Positions 44,441-56,513 of a stretch of DNA of 64,000 nt are shown here, one piece after another. Each line of letters opens with the position of its first letter. Position 1 is the first letter of the stretch. The DNA is from Purpureocillium takamizusanense (lineage: Eukaryota > Ascomycota > Sordariomycetes > Hypocreales > Ophiocordycipitaceae). The DNA is taken from assembly GCF_022605165.1 (NCBI RefSeq), contig NC_063069.1:62001-126000 (forward strand), in the 5' to 3' direction. Under the pieces are notes generated by a model. The model made no database searches. It was not told the DNA's origin and saw only the letters and a program-made list of their open reading frames with translations. The translations under genes and the position numbers were made by a program.

Positions 44441-46066
44441 ATGGAGACTCTCTGGCTCATCGCCTCGTTGGTAAGTTCGACAGAGATTCGTCCGAGTCCA
44501 TGGCCGCCCGCATAACATTTGGCTATCAGTCGCTCACTCTCAGCTCCGGTCGTAGACACTGGCGTACGGTATCGCCTCGGTTGTTTACCGCCTCTGGTTT
44601 CACCCACTGTCTAAGTTCCCCGGTCCGCCCCTGCTGGCCGCTACATATGTTCCTTATGTCTATTCCAATTTCCTTCGAGGAGAATGGACAAGAAAAATGC
44701 CCGCCTTGCACCGCAAATACGGCCCCGCTGTTCGCATCGGGCCTAATCACATTGCCGTCGACGGCTCAATTGCATGGCAAGAAGTGTTTGGCTATCGCAA
44801 GGGTCGACAGGAGTTCTTGAGGGTACCCAATCTCTATGAGGCAGAACAAGTCAACATTCTCACGGCCCACCATGACTCCCACCGCCGGCAGCGCCGGCAG
44901 CTCGCCCCGGCGTTCAACGATTCAGCCCTCATACGACAAGACCCTACTGTCCGCAAGTACGTAAAGATGCTTTTGGACCGCCTCGAAGAGCGTGCGAGGC
45001 AAGACCAGCCCGTAAATGTCGTCGAGTGGTTCAATCTAACCCTCTTCGACATCACCGGTGACCTGCTCTTCTCCGATTCCTTCCATAGCCTGGCCAACAA
45101 TGGCTATCACCCCTGGATCCGCTTCATCGTGCAAAGCTTCCGCGGCACCGCCATGCAGCGCGTCTACCAAATCTATCCCATCGCGGGCCTGTTCCGCATG
45201 ATTCCGGTATGGAGCACGCCGCAAACTATCCGCCGCTACGGAACAGAAAAGTCCATGATGCGCTTGGCGCGTGGAGAGGAGATTTCGCCGGGACACAAGG
45301 ACGTCACGTCGTATATGCTGCGTCAGGCCAGTCACGGCGGTAAAGCTATGACCAGAGCCGAGGTCCTGTCCACATCGCCAACACTGGTCGTGGCGGGCAG
45401 CGAAACCACGGCCACGGCCCTATCCGGCTTTTGCTTCTATACAGCGCGTAATCCCCGGGTTTATGCTATCCTTGCCGAGGAAATTCGATCACTATTTCAA
45501 ACGGAAGATGAAATTACGCTACAGAGCGCCGCAGCAGCCGAATATCTTCAAGCCGTTATCAATGAGACGCTCCGTGTGTACCCCCCCTTCGCAGAGTTGC
45601 TCACACGACTAAGTCCCGGCGACACGGTTGACGGCAAATACGTCCCACCGGGGGTAAGAATCTCCTTATATAATATCATGAGAGAGCTAGGCTGATGTGT
45701 CCGCCCATACGGTTCGTGTAGACACGCGTGTCCGCTTATCACTGGGCAACGTTTCGGAACCCCGAGCATTTCGTTGACCCCGATGAGTTTCTCCCAGAAA
45801 GGTGGCTCACGAAGGACCATGCTCTATATGATAAGCGGTTCGAAGTCGACAATAAAGCCATCTACAAGCCCTTTAGCTGTGGGCCCCGAGACTGCCTTGG
45901 CAAGAGGCTGGCACAGGCCGAGATGCGGTACATCATCGCCGGACTGTTCTTACGATTCGACTTTGAGTTAGCACATGGGCAAGATGACTGGCACGATAAG
46001 CAGAAGACCTTTACTATATGGGAAAAGAGTCCGCTATACGTTCGGCTCCGACCGCGTTTCGACTGA
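44441..46066 (+). CDS. Cytochrome P450 of the diterpenoid cluster (P450-1)
   Basis: There are three exons: 44441-44470 (METLWLIASL), 44556-45653 and 45722-46066. They give 490 aa. The N-terminal membrane anchor is followed by LWFHPLSKFPGPP. The I-helix motif is AGSETTATAL (about 290), the K-helix E-T-L-R (about 347-350) and the haem loop FSCGPRDCLGKRLA with Cys434 as the thiolate ligand, so all catalytic motifs are intact. The LWFHPLxKFPGP start and overall layout match the large fungal class that includes trichothecene, aflatoxin and terpene hydroxylases. It is probably an ER-bound oxidase of the cyclised diterpene. It is convergent with the GGPP synthase gene, only 183 bp apart. Exon 1 is 30 nt and easily missed. 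Confidence 0.93.
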
Positions 46067-46249
46067 ATGTCCTACAGGAGCTCCGGAAAGACGATACGCG
46101 GGAACTTGGTAGAGCATGCATCATGGAGTGTATCAAAGCAAGTGGCTCAGGTACTTTGAGTAGAATGGACCAGTCAAGACTTGTAAGCCGTAACAGTGGC
46201 GGTCATCCTGAGCTTGCATGAGCTACATGTACCTGTCTTCGTCTGTGGT

Positions 46250-47476
46250 TCATCGCAGCGCCAGCATATCCAACAGAGCATGCATCTGCTTGTTCCGCTC
46301 CCCAAGTTCGTCACACATGACCCGTGCTTGACAGATCAAGTCCAGTATCACTCGCCGGGTGTACTCGAGGCTTCCGGTGTTCTCGATACGCTTCACAGCG
46401 TACCGCTTGACCTCAATATCTGTAGTCTTCATCTTCAGAATATTAAGAAGTTGCAGGTTTGACGGATCGTGGCGGATGCTGTGAATGATAGGAAACGAGA
46501 ATTTTCCCTCCGTCAGATCTTCATACATCCCCTTGCTGTCGTGATAGGCCTTGGCCGTCAAATTCTGATAATCGTCCCGGATCTGGAAGAGAACGCCGAG
46601 GGCGTTGACCAAAGGCATGCAATTCGGCGGCATAGCGTCCTTTCGTGACTCCCCTTGCATTAACCTGACGGCGAGCCTGAACAGGCCACCCGTCTTCTTC
46701 TCCACCATGTCCAGATACTGCTTTTCCGACGGGCAAGTGAGGGTGTCGCGCCAAAACAGGTCCATTCCTTGGCCGAGATGCAGTTCCAGCAGCTCCTCGG
46801 TGAAAATCTCCACCGCCCTCGGGTTTGACAGTTTTTGCACCTCCTGGAGCGCGCGGAAATACACGTAATTCGCGCTGTTGATCGTCTGTGGTGTGCCGAA
46901 TACATGATGTGCAACAGGTACACCTCGCCGGAGCGATGAGCCATCCTCAATGTCATCTACCAAGAGGGATGCGATGTGAAGCATGTTGACGGCATCCGTA
47001 ATCACATCCAGGCTCGCTGATGGAACGTCCAGCCAAGCATTAAACGCGCCTATCATCTGCCCTCGAATGTTCTTCCCCGGAATCGCTCGGAGATAGTCAA
47101 ATGGACCGGTGATGATCTTGACGTTTCCCTCTGGCACAGCGTCGTCCTCCATTATGGAGAAGCTGACATCTTCCGAGTCAGTAGTTGACGGATCAGAGAG
47201 AGCGGAGTGTCGAATTGCTTCGACTATACTGAGGAGTCCGCCATTCTCGCCGTCCGACTCGGCGCACGGCAATACACGAGGTACATCCTTGCCACTGGTG
47301 TCTCCAGGAACAGCTCCGCAGTCGTAAAATAAGCAGTGGATGCCCTCCGATGATGTGGATGCACAAGTGCCATCGCCAAATTCTGGCATGTGAGGAAAAC
47401 GCGGAGAAGGCATCTGAACGGTATCCATACTTTGCTTGCCTTGGAATTGTTTGCAGCGTAAGTCACTGAATAGCAT
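46250..47476 (-). CDS. Geranylgeranyl diphosphate synthase (cluster copy)
   Basis: This single-exon gene encodes 408 aa, somewhat longer than housekeeping GGPP synthases because of an N-terminal extension of about 115 residues. The prenyltransferase core has the first aspartate-rich motif DDIED (Asp174, Asp175, Asp178) in [15 protein letters not shown] and the second DDYQN (Asp301-302) in [10 protein letters not shown]. It also has [10 protein letters not shown] and the KTGGLF helix. The enzyme condenses isoprenyl diphosphates to GGPP, the substrate of the cyclase at 53.5 kb. A GGPP synthase dedicated to secondary metabolism inside a diterpene cluster is standard in fungi. The real start could be an internal Met (for example residue 17). 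Confidence 0.93.
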   Translation of the reverse strand: MLFSDLRCKQFQGKQSMDTVQMPSPRFPHMPEFGDGTCASTSSEGIHCLFYDCGAVPGDTSGKDVPRVLPCAESDGENGGLLSIVEAIRHSALSDPSTTDSEDVSFSIMEDDAVPEGNVKIITGPFDYLRAIPGKNIRGQMIGAFNAWLDVPSASLDVITDAVNMLHIASLLVDDIEDGSSLRRGVPVAHHVFGTPQTINSANYVYFRALQEVQKLSNPRAVEIFTEELLELHLGQGMDLFWRDTLTCPSEKQYLDMVEKKTGGLFRLAVRLMQGESRKDAMPPNCMPLVNALGVLFQIRDDYQNLTAKAYHDSKGMYEDLTEGKFSFPIIHSIRHDPSNLQLLNILKMKTTDIEVKRYAVKRIENTGSLEYTRRVILDLICQARVMCDELGERNKQMHALLDMLALR

Positions 47477-48971
47477 GGTGGCTTTAGCACCGTTGATGAA
47501 ATTGGCGCTGAGACTGCGTTTCTCCTTCTATTTCAACGTTGGCCAAGTTGCCCTGCTCTTCAGCATGTGGTGAAGCTGCCCTCTCCGTCAACGACCAGGG
47601 CTCAGTACAGTGCGTACTTTCCTGCCTGGTCGTCGTGAAGTGGCCACTGCGCAGTTGGGTAGCAATATCCCACCCTTCAATGGGAAGCTGAAAAGTGGTA
47701 AAACGGCAGAGGCTGCATCCGAACTAAATGAGACGCGTGAGGCTTGCGCAGTGTCTGTGCTATCTCCACCCCCATCCACACTGGCCGCACCTCGCCTCAC
47801 TGCAACATGTACAAGACTTCGTAGTAACAGTACATACTCTCCAAAGTCGTTATTCACTTGCTAGGCCCCGCATTGGCATCCCACCTTAGCGCCACGATGC
47901 CGAGTTAGCCACTGTGAAGCACATCCCGCAGCGGTGCCGGAGGGATGGTGCCGAATCCTCCTCGGGGTCCTCCCTAGACCGGTTATGGCGTAGTTCCTCG
48001 CCGACTTGTTCAGTTATTAGTGGCTAACTGTGTTGAAAGTGTGTATTGGGCTTGTTTATGTTATCGGACCTAGTGCGCTAATTACCTTAAGACTCCTGCA
48101 TTCTAACAGACTGGAAGTCGCATTAGCCTGCACATTCTGTTGAGATGTATGTGGCTCCAATGGCAAAAGGGAGCCGACTCCACAGTTAGGAGCTACATAA
48201 AATCTCATATATAGCCTCAGCTAGGCCTGAGGCTGCACACCGTTCCACACATTCGAACGTCTATACATCACATAAGACACGGCCATTTTATGATCGCTGC
48301 CATTACCACATGGCGGCTCGCCATTGGATTTAGACAAAGAAGTCTCACACAGAGGGAAACTACGGGTACTAAGACGGCGGGTTCCGCAAGTCAATGATTT
48401 GAGGTCAAGTTGGGCTGGGGGCACGGGGAGCTTCGAGTCCATTTGCGCCATTCTCAGGTACCTTTTACGGCTAAGTTCCCCGGAGATAGACAGAGAGCTG
48501 CCAGCTGAATTAGTACCATGACTGAGACATTTTGCGGGTACGTCAGATGTTACATGCAGTTGATGACAACGCCGAAAGGTGATACACTCGGCCATCCTTG
48601 CAAGCCTGACTCTCCCTCTACGGACTACAACTTCTTGAAAGCCAGGAGCAGAACTAACGACAAGAACCGGGCACACTTTGCCCGGTGACACGGCGGATAC
48701 AGACAAAATCCTGCAAATACTGGCACCGATGGCGGTGAGGGCTGTTTCGTATTCATCGTGTTTGAGAGCACTTGTGCTGCGAGGTGGGCTTTCTGTGTAC
48801 TCATTCGCGACGCTCTCGAATCGGAAACTACTCCCGGGCCACGTTCGCCGAACCAAAGCATTCTCAATTACAGGCCCGGGCGGAGTACCGTGGTGAAACT
48901 ATGACCTCTTCCGCAAGGTCCGACTTCACTGCTTACGGTATGCAGATTTGCTATCTGCTTGACTTGACCTC
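47477..48971. other. Spacer inside the diterpene cluster
   Basis: This stretch of 1.5 kb contains an open minus-strand frame at 48221-48856 (211 codons) with no recognisable family and irregular composition. I do not support it as a gene. It could be a decayed cluster gene. Confidence 0.4.
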
Positions 48972-49772
48972 TTATCTCATCCTCCAGTATCTCCCTGCTT
49001 TCCACGCGATCAAGCCCAGAATCATAGCCCCCAAAGTCTGCGCGATAACCAAGCCGGTGGCGGACAAAATCCGAGATATGAAAACAGCAGTGCCCCTTCT
49101 TTTCAGCTCAGCCATTTCGTTGATCCGCGGGAACTCAATCTCAGGCACCGGTTTTCCCAAAAAAGAGCATATCGGTTCCCAGCCATCGCCCATGCGATAA
49201 ATCAGTAGCTGTGAAGCGGGAACCATACTCTGAATCGTCCTGTGGTGTCGCTCGTAGACCCGTAGTGCATTGCTTCGGATCTCGCATACATTTCGTGCCT
49301 CAAAAAATCCCAAAACAAGCTTCCTGGCTACCGTAGTCGACTTTACACCCAGCACAGGCCCCGCATATCTGACGACGATTTCCGCCATTGGATTCCATAA
49401 CAGGCGGATGATTGTTTCATCAATGCTGTTGAACCATGGGTCAAAGTCTCTGATGGTGAGTATGACCTTGGCGCGCGGGTAAGTCTGAACGAGCTGCGGA
49501 GCGAAGAATGAAGCCGTGTCGGTTGCGGCCTCACAGGAGCCGAAAACCTGGTCCCATTCCTGCCTTTTTAGGACTTCCTCGCTGTAACCCGGGAGAACCG
49601 AAAAGCTTGCATCGGCTGCGCGGTCAAATAGGCGCCAATCACTTTTGTTGTCGATGTTGTTGAGACCGTGATGGACATTTTTGTAGCCGAGAATCCTCAA
49701 AGCCTCGGCTAGGGACGCCGAGCCAGTTCGCGGCAACCCTAGGGCAAGGACTTTCATTTCCCTCTGCGACAT
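48972..49772 (-). CDS. Sulfotransferase-like (Sulfotransfer_4) P-loop protein
   Basis: This single-exon gene encodes 266 aa. The N-terminal P-loop VLALGLPRTGSASLAEAL (about 8-25) corresponds to the 5'-phosphosulfate-binding loop, and KVILTIRDFDPWFNS (about 103-117) to the 3'-phosphate-binding region. The MGDGWEPICSFLGKPVPEIEFPRIN block is characteristic of the Sulfotransfer_4 family, which is common in fungi and often misnamed NAD-dependent epimerase. A C-terminal hydrophobic helix (about 238-258) suggests membrane anchoring. Transfer of sulfate from PAPS is known for sulfotransferases generally. Whether this fungal subfamily is catalytic is not settled, so sulfation of the diterpene is an inference from context. 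It lies between the GGPP synthase and the second P450, on the same strand as both. Confidence 0.8.
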   Translation of the reverse strand: MSQREMKVLALGLPRTGSASLAEALRILGYKNVHHGLNNIDNKSDWRLFDRAADASFSVLPGYSEEVLKRQEWDQVFGSCEAATDTASFFAPQLVQTYPRAKVILTIRDFDPWFNSIDETIIRLLWNPMAEIVVRYAGPVLGVKSTTVARKLVLGFFEARNVCEIRSNALRVYERHHRTIQSMVPASQLLIYRMGDGWEPICSFLGKPVPEIEFPRINEMAELKRRGTAVFISRILSATGLVIAQTLGAMILGLIAWKAGRYWRMR

Positions 49773-50693
49773 CGGAATTGGTCACAAAAAGACTTTTCCC
49801 AGCTCAGGAGGCGGGTAGCTCGTCGACAGTGATATTTGACAAATAGCCTGTTCGGCGACAGAGCCAGAGGCACCGGAAATTTGCCACACAATCTCAAAGA
49901 CCCGAGGCGTAGACTGGTTGAGTGACCACCCACGCCTATTAAAGGCAAGCCTAGATGTGTATCAGGCGGCTTGAAGTGCTCTGTATCTCAGGTGCATAGC
50001 TGGTCAACACGGTGGACACATATGATCTACAGCTTGCTCTAGCGCTGTTAATACAACCCTGTGCCCCAGATCGTTCACGAGGTACGTAGTCGGTAAAGCA
50101 CGCAATTTTACACTCAACGGGCTCCCAGTCCACCATTGCTGGACCGTCATTGCGCAAAAGGCGGGATACGTTCAGCCGTTCGCAGGTCCCTGCTTGGTTT
50201 GTGAGACACGCGCGGCCAAGCGGCAAAACGATTCAAGGCCTTGGAGCTTCTCTCGTGTGCACAAAAAACCTCGGCAAAAGCGGCTGGAACTTGGTATGTG
50301 GACATGGATGGGCAGCTATTTCTCTCTTCTTGCTGCAGCATAAAACAAAGAAGGCTAGGTCTCAGCAACGCCGGTTTCATGCGCAGCAAAGACAAAGACA
50401 TGGCTGGTCTCGACCTACAGCTCACAAACTGACATATCACACCTTTGTCTCAGTGCGCAGATCTCCAACGGCTTGCATGCTGATCGCCGTTGGGCTGTGC
50501 TCGGGTCGCGGCTCGATTGCGTTTGGGGCCCACTCTAGTGCCTTTAGGGTGCCTGCTGGGGGAATGGGAATCGTCGTGGCCACGGGAGAGACAGAAGATA
50601 GTACGCCAATAGAGACAGTGGTTTATCCCATCATCAAATTGGATCCACTGTTTCGTCACACATCCGCCTTGTTAATTGACCCTATGTTGTCGT
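49773..50693. other. Spacer between sulfotransferase-like and P450-2 genes
   Basis: No gene is seen. The plus-strand frame 50150-50839 partly overlaps the antisense of the P450-2 3' end and is treated as chance. Confidence 0.5.
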
Positions 50694-52448
50694 CTAGGCT
50701 GCTCGAGGCACAAACACCAGGCTCTGCCTGGGGTCCGGACGTACAAGTCCACCCTTTCTCACGTTTGCTGGACGCGACGTCTGCCCGCGCGGGAACGAGA
50801 TGTCGTAGTTTAGGAGAAGATTTGCGAGCACTACCTTAATCTGGGCAGTAGCAAAGAAGCGGCCGGGGCATGCGGTTTTCCCGTAGCCAAATGCGAGATT
50901 TTCGGGCCCCGTTGTGGCGAACTGGTGACGATTTGCATCTGCCCTGGACGACATCCTCTTGTCGTAGAAGCGGAAGCCATCAAAGGTTTCGGGGTCTGTG
51001 TAGATTTCAGGATCGCGTGCTACGGCGTCGCTTGGCATAGTGATGTACGACCCAGCCGGCAGTGTAACATCGGATAGTTGAACAGTCTTTACCACTCGAC
51101 GGTTAAAGGTCACTGTTGTTTTTCAGTCAGCTCATCAAGTCTATGTCAAGGCGCTGGGCAATAATTGCTTACTCAGTACCGCCTGATTCAGTCGCTGCGA
51201 CTCCTTCATGAAGCTGTCCAGCTTCTTCATCATATTAATGGCTGCCAACGTCCAACCATGTTCCCTGATGGCGCCCTGAGCCTCGTCTCTAAGTGGTTCC
51301 ATGTATTGGGGGTTTGCACAAAGGTCAAACAGCGCTTGGATGGCCGTCGCAGAACTTGTATGCACCGCGGCCATGGACATGAATAGCATGTTGTGAGCTA
51401 GTACGTCCGGGTCTCTGTCTGTCCCGCTTGCCGAATCGACCATCCACTGAATCATGTCAGCAGGCTTTTCGTGGTCGTCCTGCTTCTCAGAGCTTTGCAA
51501 CTCGAGTCGTTTCGCGAACATGGGACTGAAGACCATCTTGGTCGTCCGTAGGTGATGGTCCAGGATTTTTGACCCACGCAGCCAGGGAAATATCAAGGGT
51601 CGCAGAGCGGCCGGATACGGTCTTAGCTTCATGGCGACGCTCACAACGTCCATGGAGTATGCAGCTGCTGTTTCGAGCCATTCTTGGTTTCGGCTGACTA
51701 TAAGCCCACCCAACATTCTCGATGCTGTTGCCGATATGACTCGAACCATTGTATGGTAGGCCTTTAACTCCACCTCACCAGGAATGCGTTGCGACAGCCA
51801 GAAACTAGCTTCATCGTTGAGGGGAGCTATCAACTTGTCTTGGACACGTCAGTCCGGATCGGCCGTCGTGTGCGGGCTTGGCTATGCTTACGGAGGTTCT
51901 GGCTCAATTGGGTCTTGCAAACATCGATATGCAGCGAGCTCGCAAAGACGGCATCGAGGTTTGTCTGTGAGCTCAGTAGTCTCTATTTAAGCCAATTAGT
52001 TATCCGAGGTCAATACTAAAGCCTCGTCCTTGGGTACCTCTCGTAACCCGTCGGCAACACTCAGGCTTGCTTCGGGTACATTTCTGCTGATTTCTTCGAT
52101 ATACCTGGGGCTAAGTACGATGCGCTCCGTATTCAATGTCTGAACGACGAAGGCACTGCCCTTGTACTACAGCGAATGTGTATGAGTATATTTTATTCGA
52201 GCGGTAATTGGAATGTCTCTAACCTTGCGATACGCTTCGTTGATGATTTTTGACCCGTTGACGTGGAAGTCGCGTTTTGCACCGGCTGCTCCGATCCCAA
52301 AGAACCCTGGACCCTTGCCAGCTCTTGGGATTGCACTCAGGTCTGGGCCAACAAACAATTTTGAGAATACCCAGCAGGAGATTACGACCGCAATCGCGAG
52401 AAGGACGCCATCAGAAAGTCCGCACCACCTGGCCATGGCTGCAGTCAC
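50694..52448 (-). CDS. Cytochrome P450 of the diterpenoid cluster (P450-2)
   Basis: There are five exons: 52448-52224, 52166-52038, 51964-51892, 51838-51173 and 51112-50694. They give 503 aa. The membrane anchor (VLLAIAVVISCWVFSKLFVG) is followed by AIPRAGKGPGFFG. The I-helix region reads MSMAAVHTSS, with His in the pocket as in gibberellin- and indole-diterpene-type fungal P450s. The K-helix motif is KESQRLN, and the haem loop FGYGKTACPGRFFA has Cys446. The layout matches the fungal class containing ent-kaurene oxidase/GA14-synthase and paxilline P450s, so terpene oxidation is expected. It is divergent from the cyclase gene, with a 1.03-kb shared upstream region. The exon 2-3 junction (GLRE/TNLD) is the least certain. 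Confidence 0.9.
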
Positions 52449-53477
52449 CTCTTGTATGTTCGAGCGAATAAATGCCCCAGGACTCCTTTAAGGCTACAAG
52501 CAGTCAGCGAAATGCGTTGACGACCTGATGTGAGATTTGGAGCGTATGTAGGTAGCAAAGAGCGTATGCCTCCCGGACACCAAGTTTTCTTCCGACTCAC
52601 CTAGGTAGGCACTCACTGAAGCTCTTGCTTTTTTGTGTTCACCATCGCTGTTACAGCCATTCCCAGCAGGGCATGCCAGATACCAGAGTTGGCCGCTGCA
52701 ATGGGCGAGCTGAGACTCACTGACCCATGACCGTGAAACGGGGACCCGTAGGCCAAATTTCGTGTAAGACATCCATTCGGGAGTAAGCCACATGGAAAGG
52801 TAACTTGCATTGGATGTGTCAGAGGGGTGGCCTTGCGACTGCTACCAGCTAGCCACCCAACCTTGTCCTCCACTTCTAGGTATCTGCACTGCGCACACCC
52901 CTGATGAAGAGAAAAGACGAGACCCTTCGCCAAAAAGTACAGCACAGGTTCCAGCACTGACTATGGATGCTACCAGGTTGCCACCTGGCCCAGGATCTCT
53001 GCGGAGGCCGAAACGAAGCTACCCACATGCAAGGACACATGGGCAGAAACGCCCGTCATGTTCTTGGCCGGCTGCAAGGGTCTCCCGAGCTTAGACACTG
53101 TACGTACTGTGAAGTTGGTGTCCAAAACTGTCTCAATTTCAGCCTACTGGAGCCTGTCGGGCGTAAAGTGTGTCTCACAAGTGAGTCCACGTCCAGCATG
53201 TGGTCGACGAATGGAGTCGGCATTTTCCGCTTAAGACGAGCAGCGCGGCTATCCCGCCCTACAAGTAGGCGGTGGTTGTTGTACTGCACCTGGGTGTAGA
53301 TACTTGCCAGCGTGTTCGTGTGCCTTTACCATCCGTGCTGTGTTTCGAACGGATCGGATGAGAGGAGGGTATTAATACGAGATTGGGAGCCCAACCTGGC
53401 CTCGCCGTAGATGCATGCAACCTGGAACTTGATCCAAACAATGCAAGTCTAAATAACTTCGTACCTAGTCACACAAC
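52449..53477. promoter_or_regulatory. Bidirectional spacer between P450-2 and the diterpene cyclase
   Basis: This 1.03-kb head-to-head region is a likely site of co-regulation of the two core cluster genes. I see no gene and cannot assign a regulator motif with confidence. Confidence 0.45.
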
Positions 53478-56400
53478 ATGGGTTCCATGGGGTCAACAAA
53501 CCGCCTCCTCGAACAGGCGAGGTCGCTGATTCGAAGAAGCGTCCAGGGCTACCATGACCAATATGGCTTCGGGACGATGAGCTGTTCCGCTTACGATACG
53601 GCCTGGGTTTCCTTGGTAGCCAAGCTCGTTGACGGCCAGAAACAGTGGTTGTTTCCTGAATGTTTCGAGCATCTCCTTGCCACTCAGTCAGATGAAGGTG
53701 GTTGGGTAACGGGGAAGGCCTCACAAATTGATGGCATATTGAACACAGCGGCTCCATTGCTGGCACTTATTCGCCATGCGGCGGCGCCTCTCCAACTCAA
53801 TCACGATGCCGGACTTGTCGCATGTCGAATTGAAAAGGCCACTGAATCGTTACGATTCCAACTGATGGGTTGGGACGTGTCGACAACAGACCATGTCGGC
53901 TTTGAGATCATCGTGCCGGCCATGCTTAACCTCTTGGCGCAGGAGGATTCGTCTCTTCTGTTCGACTTTGACGCCAAGGAGGCGCTGATGAGTACCCACG
54001 ACACCAAAATGGCGCTTTTCTGCCCCGAGTTTCTCTATGGCTCTCGGCAAACGACAGCTCTCCACTCACTCGAAGCCTTCATAGGCAAGATCAACTTCGA
54101 TAGAGTGTCCCATCACAAGGTCCATGGCTCCATGATGGGCTCGCCGTCCTCGACAGCTGCGTATTTGATACACACTTCAGAGTGGGATGAAGAATCCGAG
54201 GACTATCTCAGGCATGTGGTCAGGGCTGCTTCCGGTCAGGCTGGGGGAGGAGTTCCAAGCGCATTTCCCTCAACGCACTTTGAGTATTCTTGGGTGCGTA
54301 GGCAGAGATGACACCATCAAGGTACTCAGCTAACTAGCTATAGATCTTGTCGACGTTGCTAGGAGCAGGATTCTCCAACTGCGAATTGGCGTCCATCGAA
54401 CTGAAAAAGATGACAAACGTTCTCAGTAGTTCTTTTGACACCGAAGGTGGTGTTCTTGGGTTTGGTACGTGCGAACCCTTCGTACCAGCAGCACTCACTC
54501 ATTCAGGCCATAGCGTCTTCATTCGAGGCCGATGCAGATGACACCGCCAAAGCCATCACCGCTCTGCACCAGCTGGGGCACCCGGCTTCCAGTGCGAAAA
54601 TGGTCGAAGCATTCGAGGCAGACACCCACTTCCGCACGTACCAGGGCGAGCGAGATCCTAGCTTCACGACCAACTGCAACGTCTTGCAGGCCCTTCTTCA
54701 TCAGCCTGACGTGTCCGTCTATTCTTCCCAGGTGTTGAAGGTCGCCAAGTTCTTGTGTGAGCACTGGTGGACGACTGATGGGAGAATCAAGGACAAATGG
54801 GTGCGCAGCAGTCCATTCATAGACAGTTTCGTGACTCAGCTGACACAGAGGTCGAAGAATACGAGCTACCTTTATCCATCTTTCCTCTTGGTGGGGTCTT
54901 TAGTGAGCTTGATGGCCTCACTGGAGCAGAAGAGACTGCCGGACATGTTTGACGAAGATCTACAGTCCAGGATTGCAATTACTCTTGTTCAGGCGTGCTT
55001 GCGTCCGCTGTTTGACCAGAAGGATGATGGATCGTGGAATCAGTCAATGGAGGAGACGGCTTACGGCGTTCTCATTCTCTGCGAGGCGCGGCGTCTATGC
55101 GTCTTTGATGGCCTCCGGGAGCCGTTGGACTCCGCCATTCTACGTGGTGTTGCCTTCATTGACTCCAACGACACTCAGGTCCAAAATTATGTCTGGATCG
55201 AGAAGGTCACCTACGCGTCCCCTCTCCTGACCGAGTCCTACCTGCTCGCAGCACGGAAGGCAGCAAGCTGCCCGGTCGTCGCCTCGGTTGGAATCGGGGT
55301 CCAGCATAAGTCGTCGTCGAAGCGCATGGACCAATATGCCAGACTATTTCATCGGACGCCACTCTTTGAGTCCCTTCCGGAATGGGAGCTTCGTGCTTCC
55401 CTTATCGAAGCCTCGCTCTTCCTACCTCTCCTTCGAACTCGTCGGCTAAACGTGTTCCCGCGCAAGGGTGTCGAGGACGACAAGTACTTTGATCTCATCC
55501 CGTTTTTTTGGACGAGTCCTAATAACCGTGCCCGTACCTACGCCTCTACCTGGTTCTTGTACGAGATGATGAACATCACCCTCTTGACGATGCAGGTCGA
55601 TGAGTTCATGGAGGCGGTGGCGGGACCATCGTTCTTGGGCCACACCCCCGAACTCCGCCAGCTTATTTATGACGTCTTTCGTATGACAAAATCCGTTGAT
55701 GCGCACCCGGTCAAGTGCGGCGACGCGGTTCATGAGCTTGACGGTCGAGGCAGAGCTGATGGAAGAACAAGCAACGGTCAGCGGTCCTGCGACCCTCAGC
55801 AGTGTGACGATGACATCGTCACCCCCTTGTCAAAGTTCACAAGGTACATCTTGGAAAATCCGTCTATCCAGGCAAGTAGCCATTGGGATCGGGAAATTAT
55901 CAGGAGCGAGCTGCAGGCCTATCTTCTTGCACATGTTCAGCAAGCAGAAGACAATTCCCGCATTGCGTGGCGGACAAACGGTGGCGGGCGGGCATCGACA
56001 TCCGCCGGTACCTTTTACGGTTGGGTGCGAACTACGGGCGCAGATCATTCTGCGTGTCCCTTTTCCTTCTTCGTGGTAAGCTGTCTCATCCGCTCTTCCT
56101 TGGCCGCCAAGGGCGACGGCGGGGACTGCTTTCCGACAGTGGAGGAAAAGTATCTCGCCACCTCGGTATGTCGTCACTTGTCAACCATGTGCCGCATGTA
56201 CAACGATTTGGGATCCGTCGCGCGGGATGAAGATGAAGGAAACTTAAACTCGATCAACTTTGTCGAGTTTGACTGTCACGCAGACATCGAAGAAAAGAAG
56301 GTGGCATTGTTCAGCATGGCGTCTTTTGAGCGCGCCTGTCTGCGTGAGGCGCTTGAAAGGCTTAGGATGCAAGGAAAGAACCGTTGTGGCAGTGCGAGGA

Positions 56401-56513
56401 GACGAGCTGAGCGCTGGGCATGCATTCTCACCATGTTCTGCGAACAGGTAGATCTCTTCGGTCAGGTATATGTTATTCGGGACCTGGCAAGTCGCTTGGT
56501 TCAAAAGTGCTGA
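53478..56513 (+). CDS. Bifunctional CPS/KS-type diterpene cyclase
   Basis: The three exons, 53478-54293, 54344-54464 and 54514-56513, give 978 aa, the size of fungal two-domain cyclases. The N-terminal half has the class II region ([19 protein letters not shown]) and the protonation motif D-A-D-D-T-A at 319-324. The C-terminal class I half has D-E-F-M-E at 675-679, the fungal equivalent of DDxxD, and the second metal site [17 protein letters not shown] at about 876-892. Both active sites thus look intact: GGPP would be cyclised to a copalyl-type diphosphate and then to a tricyclic or tetracyclic hydrocarbon. The product (kaurane, pimarane, aphidicolane or other) cannot be read from the sequence. 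The exon 2-3 acceptor at 54513 (CCATAG) is the one that keeps the [12 protein letters not shown] frame. Confidence 0.94.

Noticed and set aside
48221..48856. Minus-strand open frame of 211 codons inside the diterpene cluster
   Set aside because: No motif, no hydrophobic core pattern and no plausible start context. Not called as a gene, though a decayed cluster gene cannot be excluded.
50150..50839. Plus-strand open frame of 229 codons
   Set aside because: Its 3' part is antisense to the P450-2 haem exon and its 5' part has no features.
54465..54513. Possible frameshift in the diterpene cyclase between exons 2 and 3
   Set aside because: The nearest acceptor (TTCAG/GCC) breaks the frame, but CCATAG/CG at 54513 restores [12 protein letters not shown]. 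No frameshift is needed.
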